Assembly: GCA_902461475.1 (NCBI GenBank)
Contig: CABPXX010000108.1
Coordinates: 1-5,607, forward strand
Length of the DNA: 5,607 bases
Origin: an uncultured Eubacteriales bacterium
GTDB lineage: Bacteria > Bacillota > Clostridia > Oscillospirales > Oscillospiraceae
Direction: 5' to 3'
Positions 1 through 5,064 of this stretch are shown piece by piece (within the stretch, counting starts at the first letter, position 1; the number at the start of each line of letters is the position of its first letter). The translations under genes were made by a program, and so were the position numbers. The notes under the pieces were generated by a model. The model searched no databases and was not told the origin of the DNA. It saw nothing but the letters and a program-made list of their open reading frames with translations.

Positions 1-432
1 GCATTGTCCGCCCTATGGGGCTGGATGGGGTGGCTGGTTGTCATCTGGGTGGTCTGTATGGCCATCGACTATATCACAGGTTCCGCCGCTGCTGCTCGGG
101 CCGGGGAATGGAGCAGCGCAAAGGCCAGAGATGGAATCTGGCATAAGGCCGGGATGCTTGTGGTGGTCCTTGTGTCTGCTGGTGTGGACATGGTCCTGGC
201 CCTCGTGGTTGAGAGAATCCCGGCCATTCAATTGCCATTTGAATTTGGAGGGCTGGTTTGCCCAGTCGTCCTTGTATGGTACATCATCACAGAGATGGGG
301 TCCATCACAGAAAATGCTATGTCCATGGGCGCTCCCGTGCCCAAATGGCTCTCTCGTCTTCTATCCGCTGGGAAAAATGCGGTAGATGACGCAGGAGATG
401 CTATTGTACCCGGAGAAAAGGAGGAAGAGTGA
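1..432 (+). CDS. Phage holin, Holin_4 (phi-LC3/TcdE-like) family, 5' end outside window
   Basis: Small membrane protein expected to make the lesions in the cytoplasmic membrane that let the endolysin reach peptidoglycan. The frame is open from base 1. The first possible start is TTG at 4, with no ribosome site visible, so the true start probably lies upstream. Counting from that TTG (142 residues), hydrophobic stretches lie at about 8-24, 48-69 and 82-97. The DYITG motif (22-26) after the first one, and the late ITEMGSITENA...G.PVPKWL segment (about 96-116), are typical of Holin_4-type proteins. The tail is highly charged and ends in GEKEEE. The stop codon is one base before the amidase start, so the two genes are translationally close and form a lysis cassette. 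Family assignment is by recognised motifs; lytic activity is inferred. Confidence 0.85.
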   Translation, partial: ALSALWGWMGWLVVIWVVCMAIDYITGSAAAARAGEWSSAKARDGIWHKAGMLVVVLVSAGVDMVLALVVERIPAIQLPFEFGGLVCPVVLVWYIITEMGSITENAMSMGAPVPKWLSRLLSAGKNAVDDAGDAIVPGEKEEE

Positions 433-433
433 A

Positions 434-1519
434 ATGAGACTCATCAAGTGTATTTTGACCGCCAACGACTGCTACAAGGCCGGGCGGACCATCACCCCAA
501 AGGGCGTGATGGTCCACTCCACCGGGGCCAACAACCCCCTGGTGGCACGCTATGTCCAGCCCTCTAATAACGACCCCAACCGGGACTCCCTGCAGGCCAC
601 CATCGGCGGCAATCGCAACAACAACGACTGGAACAACCCCGGCCTGGATGTGTGTACCCACGCCTTTATCGGCAAGCTGGCCGACGGCGGCGTGGGCACC
701 GTACAGACCCTGCCCTGGAACTACCTTGGATGGCACGCTGGCTATGGCAAGAAGGGCAGCGCCAACAATACCCACATTGCCTTTGAAATCTGTGAGGACG
801 GCCTCACCGATCCCAACTACTTCGGCAAGGTCTACCAGGAGGCGGTGGAGCTCACCGCCATGCTGTGCAAGACCTACAACCTCAACCCCCTGGCCGACGG
901 TGTGGTGATCTGCCACTCCGAGGGCTACAAGCGAGGGGTGGCCAGCAATCATGGTGATGTGATGCACTGGTTCCCCAAGTTCGATAAATCTATGGACACC
1001 TTCCGCTCTGACGTGGCCAAGGCCATGGGCTCGGCTACCGGTGGGAACACTGGCGGCTCCAACAGTTCCGGCAGCACCGGCACCGGAAATGAAATCATCA
1101 AAGGCTCCATCGTTCGGGTCAAGCAGGGGGCCAAGACCTACACCGGTGGCTCCCTGGCCTCCTTTGTGTACAGCCGTGACCATGTGGTGTCTGAGGTCTC
1201 CGGTGATCGCTGCGTCATCACCTACGGCGGCGTAGTAGTGGCCGCCGTCCGAATGTCTGACCTTACCCTGGTGAGCGGTGGCGGCTCTACCAGCACCGGT
1301 GAGTCCAGCTCCCAGGGCTTCAAGGCGTACACTGTGAAAGTCTCCGTCACTGAGCTGCGTATTCGCAGCGGTCCCGGCACTGATACCGACTCCAAGGGCT
1401 TCATCAAGCCCGGGGTGTACACCATCGTGGAGGAGTCCAGCGGCCAGGGTGCTACCAAGTGGGGGCGCCTCAAGTCTGGGGCGGGATGGATCTCCTTGGA
1501 TTACGCCACCAAGTGTTGA
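434..1519 (+). CDS. N-acetylmuramoyl-L-alanine amidase (phage endolysin) with two SH3-like domains
   Basis: Endolysin of 361 residues that should cut the bond between N-acetylmuramic acid and L-alanine in peptidoglycan. Residues 1 to about 195 form an Amidase_2/PGRP-type catalytic domain. Likely zinc ligands are His28 (VHSTG), His161 (CHSEG) and one of His173, Asp175 or His178 in NHGDVMHW; Glu118 (FEIC) is a candidate catalytic residue. A Gly/Ser/Thr linker (about 199-219) leads to a first SH3-like domain (221-280), a second linker (281-297), and a bacterial SH3_3-type domain (about 298-361) with the LRIRSGPGT motif and terminal GWISLDY. There is no signal peptide, as expected for a holin-dependent lysin. 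The ATG at 434 is chosen because AGGAGG at 419-424 lies nine bases upstream; a longer in-frame ATG at 386 sits inside the holin gene. The exact zinc ligand set is inferred from the family. Confidence 0.93.
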   Translation: MRLIKCILTANDCYKAGRTITPKGVMVHSTGANNPLVARYVQPSNNDPNRDSLQATIGGNRNNNDWNNPGLDVCTHAFIGKLADGGVGTVQTLPWNYLGWHAGYGKKGSANNTHIAFEICEDGLTDPNYFGKVYQEAVELTAMLCKTYNLNPLADGVVICHSEGYKRGVASNHGDVMHWFPKFDKSMDTFRSDVAKAMGSATGGNTGGSNSSGSTGTGNEIIKGSIVRVKQGAKTYTGGSLASFVYSRDHVVSEVSGDRCVITYGGVVVAAVRMSDLTLVSGGGSTSTGESSSQGFKAYTVKVSVTELRIRSGPGTDTDSKGFIKPGVYTIVEESSGQGATKWGRLKSGAGWISLDYATKC

Positions 1520-1520
1520 C

Positions 1521-1540
1521 GTGTCCAAGTTGGACACAGA
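1521..1540. repeat. Palindromic 20-bp repeat, copy 1
   Basis: The first 17 bases, GTGTCCAAGTTGGACAC, are a perfect palindrome with 8-bp arms and one central base, followed by AGA. The whole 20 bases recur identically at 2538-2557 in the same orientation. This copy begins one base after the amidase stop codon. Possible roles are an operator or a recombination core; nothing here decides between them. Confidence 0.8.
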
Positions 1541-1551
1541 CACAAACAGAC

Positions 1552-1583
1552 AAAGCCCCGCAGCTTACCGCTGCGGGGCTTTT
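1552..1583. terminator. Intrinsic terminator between convergent amidase and regulator genes
   Basis: AAAGCCCCGCAGC (1552-1564) pairs perfectly with GCTGCGGGGCTTT (1570-1582) around a 5-base loop, giving a 13-bp stem that ends in a T run. On the plus strand the tail is TTTT (1580-1583) and ends the lysis transcript. On the minus strand it is TTT, so the hairpin could also end the regulator operon. A weaker 6-bp hairpin, AAACAG/CTGTTT (1585-1603), with a TTTTT run follows on the plus strand. Confidence 0.88.
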
Positions 1584-1611
1584 GAAACAGCATTCAACTG
1601 TTTTTGTCTAT

Positions 1612-1644
1612 ATTTCAATCCGTGGGGCCAGGGTCGAGGCCCAC
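1612..1644 (-). other. Solitary CRISPR-repeat-like hairpin (candidate only)
   Basis: Read on the minus strand, GTGGGCC (1644-1638) pairs with GGCCCCAC (1629-1622), with a one-base bulge and an 8-base loop, and runs directly into GGATTGAAAT (1621-1612). A short hairpin followed by GATTGAAAT/C is the general form of many type I CRISPR repeats, and 33 bases is a usual length. Only one unit is present, so this is not an array. It lies about 40 bases beyond the regulator stop, so it would sit in the 3' part of the regulator transcript if that transcript continues to the terminator. Chance resemblance is quite possible. Confidence 0.2.
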
Positions 1645-1669
1645 CGAGTGAGAGCGCCTCCCTCACTCG
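1645..1669. repeat. Perfect inverted repeat in convergent intergenic region
   Basis: CGAGTGAG (1645-1652) and CTCACTCG (1662-1669) form an 8-bp stem with a 9-base loop just beyond the regulator stop codon. No T run follows on either strand, so it is not a normal terminator. Its arms compete with other pairings, such as GTCGAG (1633-1638) with CTCGAC (1666-1671). It may stabilise the 3' end of the regulator transcript. Confidence 0.5.
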
Positions 1670-1683
1670 ACACTGTGATTGTA

Positions 1684-2142
1684 TCACTCTGGCCTATGGC
1701 TGTCAACACCATCATCATATGCCGTCTTGAGCAACGCTATGACCTCCCCGATATGCTGGGCGCTGTACTTGTCCCACCAGTCCTCTGGGATGCGCTCGAT
1801 GAGCTTATGGCATGTGTCTGGGTATCTCCGCCATCCGCTATACTCCTTGGCCTGCTCCACCTTTAACAGGGCCCGCCGCTCCTGAGCGGTAAGCCCCTCA
1901 TACGCCTCTTTTGTCATAACGTCACGCATCCGCAGAATGCGCACCGTGGATGGTGCAGAGGAGAGCTCGCCCGGTGATATCCCGAGGGCCCCGCAGATAG
2001 TGCTCATATTTTTTGTGGTGACATTGTCCAGACTGGATTCCCCTGAGCACATCTTTTGGATCTGTCTCAAGTTAATCCCGGTCAGCGATGCCAATTCTGT
2101 TTGCGTCATACCTGCCGCAGCAAGTGCCTCTTTGATGGTCAT
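1684..2142 (-). CDS. Cro/CI (XRE)-type helix-turn-helix regulator
   Basis: Transcription regulator of 152 residues. Residues 2 to about 60 form a Cro/CI HTH domain; the helix-turn-helix runs through MTQTELASLTGINLRQIQK (12-30). The remainder (about 68-152) is charged and helical, with a distinctive PEDWWDKY stretch (119-126) followed by an IGEVIALLKTAYDDG helix. I cannot name that part; it lacks LexA-like autocleavage motifs. The ATG at 2142 is chosen because AAAAGGAGG lies about eight bases upstream; a longer frame starting at 2172 overlaps the preceding gene and would ignore this ribosome site. The gene begins 16 bases after the stop of the 97-aa ORF and is probably co-transcribed with it. 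The palindrome in the shared promoter suggests the protein represses its own operon. A phage repressor, an anti-CRISPR-associated regulator or an antitoxin would all fit. Confidence 0.87.
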   Translation of the reverse strand: MTIKEALAAAGMTQTELASLTGINLRQIQKMCSGESSLDNVTTKNMSTICGALGISPGELSSAPSTVRILRMRDVMTKEAYEGLTAQERRALLKVEQAKEYSGWRRYPDTCHKLIERIPEDWWDKYSAQHIGEVIALLKTAYDDGVDSHRPE

Positions 2143-2158
2143 AGTATTTCCTCCTTTT

Positions 2159-2452
2159 TTAGGCGGCGACATATTCGCCGGTCAGGTTGTCAACGTACCC
2201 AAGCTTGATTTCACGCTTAAGGTTCCAGGCGTTTGTGTAAATCCGGGTGGACACATAGGTGCGATTCTTGCCGTACTTGATCCAGTCATTGGCGACGGTC
2301 TTGTGGTTCCATCCGCTCTCATCGCCGACGGTGTCAGCGGTTTTAATGGCCTTGGCCAGAGCCCAGGCGGCCTTGAGAGCAACGGACATGGAGACGTTAG
2401 CGGTGCGGCGGATGTGCCAGGCGTTGACCATAATCTCATGCTTGTTATACAT
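2159..2452 (-). CDS. Small hypothetical protein of the prophage accessory operon
   Basis: A 97-residue protein of unknown function; I do not recognise a named family with confidence. The N-terminal half (about 5-42) looks helical, with an EIMVNAWHIRR segment and a second VALKAAWALAKA helix. A Trp/Tyr-rich second half contains NDWIKYGKNRTYV and ends in YVDNLTGEYVAA. Similar W.KYGK.RTY and DN.TGEYV patterns are, from memory, found in small proteins of Firmicute mobile elements. The ATG at 2452 is preceded by an AGGGGG ribosome site nine bases upstream. It is the first gene after a strong promoter and lies directly before the HTH gene. No transmembrane segment or signal peptide is seen. Toxin, anti-CRISPR or other accessory roles are possible; it does not look like a RelE/HigB toxin. 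Confidence 0.75.
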   Translation of the reverse strand: MYNKHEIMVNAWHIRRTANVSMSVALKAAWALAKAIKTADTVGDESGWNHKTVANDWIKYGKNRTYVSTRIYTNAWNLKREIKLGYVDNLTGEYVAA

Positions 2453-2492
2453 AACTCATTACCCCCTGGGCTGTGCCCCTCTTGATGGTTTA

Positions 2493-2521
2493 AGTATACG
2501 CCAATATTGGCGTAATGTCAA
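2493..2521 (-). promoter_or_regulatory. Near-consensus sigma-A promoter of the small ORF/regulator operon
   Basis: On the minus strand, TTGACA (2521-2516) is followed by a 17-base spacer and TATACT (2498-2493). This is a perfect -35, a 5/6 -10 and ideal spacing. Transcription should start near 2486, leaving a leader of about 34 bases before the ATG at 2452. Such strength, with a palindrome in the spacer, is typical of a promoter that must be held down by a repressor. Confidence 0.9.
2497..2514. promoter_or_regulatory. Candidate operator, 18-bp perfect palindrome
   Basis: TACGCCAATATTGGCGTA is a perfect 9+9 palindrome that fills the promoter spacer and overlaps the first two bases of the -10 box. 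A dimeric HTH protein bound here would block RNA polymerase. The adjacent Cro/CI-type regulator is the obvious candidate, giving negative autoregulation. The binding partner is inferred. Confidence 0.78.
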
Positions 2522-2537
2522 GAGGCAAAATAAAAAA

Positions 2538-2557
2538 GTGTCCAAGTTGGACACAGA
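2538..2557. repeat. Palindromic 20-bp repeat, copy 2
   Basis: Identical over 20 bases and in the same orientation as the copy at 1521-1540. It lies 16 bp upstream of the -35 box of the minus-strand promoter, where an activator or a distal repressor site could sit. With copy 1 it brackets about 1 kb containing the whole regulator unit. Confidence 0.8.
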
Positions 2558-2582
2558 TTTTTCCCACCACTTTTTCCACCAC
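2558..2582. repeat. Tandem imperfect repeat
   Basis: TTTTTCCCACCAC (2558-2570) is followed at once by TTTTTCCACCAC (2571-2582), two units differing by one C. CACCA (2577-2581) also forms a short inverted repeat with TGGTG (2588-2592). The rest of the gene-free stretch up to 2637 shows nothing recognisable. Short repeated arms near a prophage end can be recombinase binding sites, but this is only a suggestion. Confidence 0.5.
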
Positions 2583-2637
2583 TCAAATGGTGCTAGATGC
2601 GGCTGAATGCAACTTTCACAAACTGCGCCAGAGTATG

Positions 2638-2684
2638 AAAAAAGCCTTGAAAGTGTTGCAGTGCAACGCTTTCAAGGCTTTTTT
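2638..2684 (-). terminator. Long hairpin terminator of tRNA-Arg
   Basis: AAAAAAGCCTTGAAAG.GTTGC (2638-2659) pairs with the mirror arm 2663-2684 over 22 bp, with one mismatch or wobble (2654/2668) and a 3-base loop. The A-run and T-run arms make it work in either direction. On the minus strand it lies four bases after the tRNA CCA end, so it ends the tRNA transcript. On the plus strand it would stop prophage read-through. Confidence 0.92.
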
Positions 2685-2687
2685 GCT

Positions 2688-2764
2688 TGGTACGCCCGAA
2701 GGGACTCGAACCCCCAACATTCAGAACCGGAATCTGACGCTCTATCCAATTGAACTACGGGCGC
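2688..2764 (-). tRNA. tRNA-Arg, anticodon CCG (reads CGG)
   Basis: The minus strand folds as a full cloverleaf: acceptor GCGCCCG/CGGGCGT, D stem GTTC/GAGC, anticodon stem TCAGA/TCTGA around TTCCGGT, and T loop TTCGAGT. The anticodon CCG is at 2730-2728. The acceptor ends in a G.U pair at position 1-72, and the T stem GGGGG/CCCTT has two G.U pairs. The CCA end is encoded (2690-2688). The gene has its own promoter and terminator. Its 3' end faces the prophage, so it is a likely integration site. Confidence 0.96.
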
Positions 2765-2783
2765 ATCTTTATGATGCTTGAAT

Positions 2784-2812
2784 AGTATAGCAGGAAAATT
2801 TCCGTTTGTAAA
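2784..2812 (-). promoter_or_regulatory. Promoter of tRNA-Arg
   Basis: On the minus strand, TTTACA (2812-2807) and TATACT (2789-2784) are separated by exactly 17 bases, both 5/6 matches to the sigma-A consensus. Transcription should begin about 12 bases before the mature tRNA 5' end at 2764, a usual leader length for a stable RNA gene. Confidence 0.87.
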
Positions 2813-2852
2813 GAAGAAAATAAAAAATAACTCCCAGAGACGGAAATAAGCA

Positions 2853-2889
2853 TAGGCAAGGGCGGGGGATTGTGGTATCATACTATAAT
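2853..2889 (+). promoter_or_regulatory. Probable promoter of the lipoprotein/two-component operon
   Basis: Two overlapping -10 options exist. An extended box, TGGTATCAT (TATCAT at 2876-2881), has TAGGCA (2853-2858) as a 4/6 -35 at 17 bases. A perfect TATAAT (2884-2889) has no good -35 at the matching distance. Either gives a leader of roughly 60-70 bases before the GTG at 2959. The weak -35 suggests help from an activator, possibly the operon's own response regulator (inference). Confidence 0.5.
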
Positions 2890-2905
2890 GGTAAGCTACA
2901 AAATT

Positions 2906-2926
2906 CCCCTCAGACAGCCGGAGGGG
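2906..2926 (+). other. Small hairpin in the operon leader
   Basis: CCCCTC (2906-2911) pairs with GAGGGG (2921-2926) around a 9-base loop, within the predicted 5' leader. No T run follows, so it is not a terminator. It could stabilise the leader or be incidental. Confidence 0.35.
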
Positions 2927-2958
2927 TCAAGCCCAGCAAAAGAAATGAGGTTAGAACG

Positions 2959-4329
2959 GTGAAAAAACGAGTGTTTCGCGGTGTGGGGCTGTGTGCCATG
3001 CTGCTGTGCCTATCGTTGAGCTTATGCGGTTGTATGTTTGAGCAGTCCGAGGGAATGTACGCCCTGCCCATCCTGCCCGAGGCATATTCCCAGCTCCAGA
3101 GCACCATCCAGGACGTGATGGACCAGCAGGGGGCGGAGTACGCCACCATCAGCTCGGGCAGCAACACCTCCACGGTGCAGCTGCTGGACCTCAATGGAGA
3201 TGGAGAGCAGGAGATGGCGGCGGTGTTTCTCCGGGTCACCTCGGCAGAGGAGAAGCCGCTGCGGGTGTGCCTGTTCCGCAAGGGTGCGGACAACGACTAC
3301 CGCCTAACTTATGTGGTGGAAGGGGACGGCACCTCCATCAACTCCGTGACCTATGAGGACGTGACGGGGGACGGGACCCTGGACCTCATCGTCTCCTGGC
3401 AGATGAGCACCAAGGTGCATATCCTCTCGGCCTATACCCTGTTGGACGCAGGGGTCAGCGAGCTGATGAGCACCACCTATAATGAGAGCTATCTGGTCAC
3501 CGACCTGGACCAGGACGGCGCCAAGGAGATCGTGGTCTGTCACCAGGACAGCACCGGGGATGGGGCCAACCTGGCGGAATTTTACGACTATAACGGCGGT
3601 GTGATGACTATGACCTCCTCCGCCCCCCTGTCCAATGGCATCTATGGGGTATACTCCATGGTGCCGGGCAAGTTGGCCGACGGCACCCCGGCGGTGTTTG
3701 CCTCCTCGCTGTTCTCCGGCGGGACTCTCACCGACGTGATGACGGTGGCGGACGGACGCCTGCACAATGTCACCTTAAACAAGCAGGCGGGTTACAGCGA
3801 GGTAACCTCCCGGGTGGACACCGGGGTGTCCCTGTCCGACATCAACAAGGACGGCGTGCTGGAAATCCCCATTCCCGTGAAGCTGCCCAGCGTCAAGGAA
3901 GGGGAGGAATCCGAAGAGTCGGTGATTTACTGGTGCCAGGTCAACGCCAACGGTAGCCTGGCCATCAGCTGTGTCACCTACCACTGCCAGGCTGACGGCT
4001 GGTACCTGGTGTTGCCAGACAACTGGCCGGAGAACATCGCCGTGGCCCGGGATGACTCGCTGAGCCACCGGGGCGAGCGTTCGGTGGTGTTCTACTATAA
4101 CTCCGGGGAAGAGGGCCAGGAGCCCAAGCCCTTCTTGACCATCTACCGCCTGACCGGCAGCAACCGTCAGGCCCGGGCCATGCTGCCTGGCCGTGTGACC
4201 CTGTACAGCGACAGCACCACCATCTACGCCGCCTCCTTGGAAGAGGGCGTGTGGGATTGCAAACTGAAAGCCAACGAACTGGCCCAGCGGTTCTTCCTCA
4301 TCACCGTGGCCTGGGACAGTGAATCTTAA
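2959..4329 (+). CDS. Secreted lipoprotein with VCBS/FG-GAP-like acidic repeats
   Basis: Predicted lipoprotein of 456 residues, anchored on the outer face of the membrane. The GTG at 2959 is chosen because it gives a classic signal peptide: KKR start, hydrophobic core (about 9-22) and lipobox LCGC with lipidated Cys25. GAGG at 2947-2950 is a modest ribosome site. In-frame codons back to 2872 lack a ribosome site and overlap the promoter. Four acidic Asp/Gly motifs occur: DLNGDGEQE (77-85), DVTGDGTLD (134-142), DLDQDGAKE (182-190) and DINKDGVLE (294-302). Each sits at a strand-like hydrophobic segment, as in calcium-binding beta-propeller repeats. The region from about 303 to 456 lacks such repeats and is not recognised. 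The stop is 14 bases before the response regulator gene, so the protein is probably a surface partner or co-regulated output of that system. Its ligand is unknown. Confidence 0.85.
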   Translation: MKKRVFRGVGLCAMLLCLSLSLCGCMFEQSEGMYALPILPEAYSQLQSTIQDVMDQQGAEYATISSGSNTSTVQLLDLNGDGEQEMAAVFLRVTSAEEKPLRVCLFRKGADNDYRLTYVVEGDGTSINSVTYEDVTGDGTLDLIVSWQMSTKVHILSAYTLLDAGVSELMSTTYNESYLVTDLDQDGAKEIVVCHQDSTGDGANLAEFYDYNGGVMTMTSSAPLSNGIYGVYSMVPGKLADGTPAVFASSLFSGGTLTDVMTVADGRLHNVTLNKQAGYSEVTSRVDTGVSLSDINKDGVLEIPIPVKLPSVKEGEESEESVIYWCQVNANGSLAISCVTYHCQADGWYLVLPDNWPENIAVARDDSLSHRGERSVVFYYNSGEEGQEPKPFLTIYRLTGSNRQARAMLPGRVTLYSDSTTIYAASLEEGVWDCKLKANELAQRFFLITVAWDSES

Positions 4330-4343
4330 AGGAGTGAGCCACC

Positions 4344-5033
4344 ATGAAAAAAGTATTGGTATTGGAGGACGAATCCAACATTCGCAGCTTTGTGGTCATC
4401 AACCTGAAGCGTGCGGGATATGAGACCATCGAGGCGGGCACCGGGGAAGAGGCCCTGGAGCAGATCGCCCGGCACCCGGATATCCGGGTGGCGCTGCTGG
4501 ACATTATGCTCCCCGGCGAGATGGACGGTTTTGAGGTGTGCCGCCGCATCCGGGCGGGCAATTCCCAGATCGGCATCATCATGCTCACCGCCCTCACCCA
4601 GGAGATGGACAAGGTCACCGGACTGATGACCGGGGCGGACGACTATGTCACCAAGCCCTTCTCGCCCGCCGAGCTCACCGCCCGGGTGGACGCCCTGTAC
4701 CGCCGCACCGGCGGAGAGACCACCCGGGAGACCGACGAGATTCATCAGCCCCCCTTCCTCCTCAACACCCGCAACCGCACCCTGGAGAAAAACGGCCAGC
4801 GGGTGAAGCTGACCCAGGTGGAATATTCCATCGTCAAGCTGTTTATGGACAACCCGGGGAAGGCCCTGGCTCGGGAGGAGATTCTGGACGCGGTGTGGGG
4901 CAAGGACTACATCGGAGAGCTGAAGATCGTGGACGTGAACATTCGCCGCCTGCGCATCAAGCTGGAGGACGACCCCCAGAACCCCACCTACATCAACACC
5001 GTCTGGGGCTTTGGCTATAAATGGGGCTGCTAA
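4344..5033 (+). CDS. OmpR/PhoB-family two-component response regulator
   Basis: DNA-binding response regulator of 229 residues. The receiver domain (about 1-122) carries the acidic pair Glu8-Asp9, the phosphoacceptor Asp53 (LLDIMLPG), Thr82 (LTA), Tyr101 and Lys104 (TKPF). A linker leads to a winged-helix effector domain (about 137-229), with the KLTQVEYSIVKLF start, the NIRRLRIKLEDD recognition region (199-210) and the final TVWGFGYKW wing. Phosphorylation by the downstream kinase should drive dimerisation and DNA binding. AAAGGAG at 4328-4334, overlapping the lipoprotein stop, supports the ATG at 4344. The loop after Asp53 reads LPGEMDG, one residue longer than the common LPGMDG form. The paired kinase follows after 31 bases. 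Target genes are unknown; its own operon is a plausible one. Confidence 0.95.
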   Translation: MKKVLVLEDESNIRSFVVINLKRAGYETIEAGTGEEALEQIARHPDIRVALLDIMLPGEMDGFEVCRRIRAGNSQIGIIMLTALTQEMDKVTGLMTGADDYVTKPFSPAELTARVDALYRRTGGETTRETDEIHQPPFLLNTRNRTLEKNGQRVKLTQVEYSIVKLFMDNPGKALAREEILDAVWGKDYIGELKIVDVNIRRLRIKLEDDPQNPTYINTVWGFGYKWGC

Positions 5034-5064
5034 TGCGGCGTGAAGAGCATGGAGAGGATATAAG

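Larger units (their letters stand above)
1..2687. mobile_element. Right-hand end of a probable prophage
   Basis: The segment holds a holin and amidase lysis cassette, then an oppositely oriented small ORF and Cro/CI-type regulator, and stops at the 3' end of a tRNA gene. Lysis genes near one prophage end and integration at tRNA 3' ends are both common in phages of Firmicutes. No integrase, structural gene or duplicated tRNA end is visible, so the boundary at the tRNA is inferred. The plus-strand genes beyond the tRNA (a lipoprotein and a two-component system) look chromosomal. A defective prophage or a phage-derived island would look the same in this window. Confidence 0.6.

Noticed and set aside
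401..1543. 380-aa minus-strand ORF opposite the amidase
   Set aside because: It is a Gly/Val/His-rich antisense shadow of a GC-rich gene; no domain, no ribosome site, and the plus-strand frame has a clear enzyme.
1612..1644. CRISPR array
   Set aside because: Only one repeat-like unit is present, with no second copy or spacers nearby; kept only as a possible solitary repeat.
1459..1866. Plus-strand ORFs (135 aa, and 93 aa at 1449-1730) running from the amidase end through the terminator
   Set aside because: They begin inside the amidase gene in other frames, cross a strong terminator, and overlap the regulator antisense.
2159..2452. HigB-like toxin of a higBA-type pair
   Set aside because: Gene order fits (small ORF then HTH gene), but the protein lacks RelE/HigB sequence character and the HTH protein is longer than usual HigA antitoxins.
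1937..2485. 182-aa plus-strand ORF opposite the HTH gene and the 97-aa ORF
   Set aside because: The two minus-strand genes have strong ribosome sites, a promoter and an HTH domain; this frame has none and starts inside the regulator.
2558..2640. Decayed integrase gene end next to the tRNA
   Set aside because: No frame on either strand shows tyrosine or serine recombinase motifs; the open minus-strand frame runs into the promoter region and encodes nothing recognisable.
2515..2781. Plus-strand ORF of 88 aa ending in a GTPEGTRTPN...LTLYPIELRA-like tail
   Set aside because: This tail is the translated antisense of the tRNA-Arg gene, a well-known source of false proteins; the ORF also crosses the terminator and has no convincing ribosome site.
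2672..2881. Minus-strand ORF of 69 aa containing VVQLDRASDSGSE
   Set aside because: It is the translated tRNA-Arg gene itself, another classic false ORF, and it overlaps the tRNA promoter.
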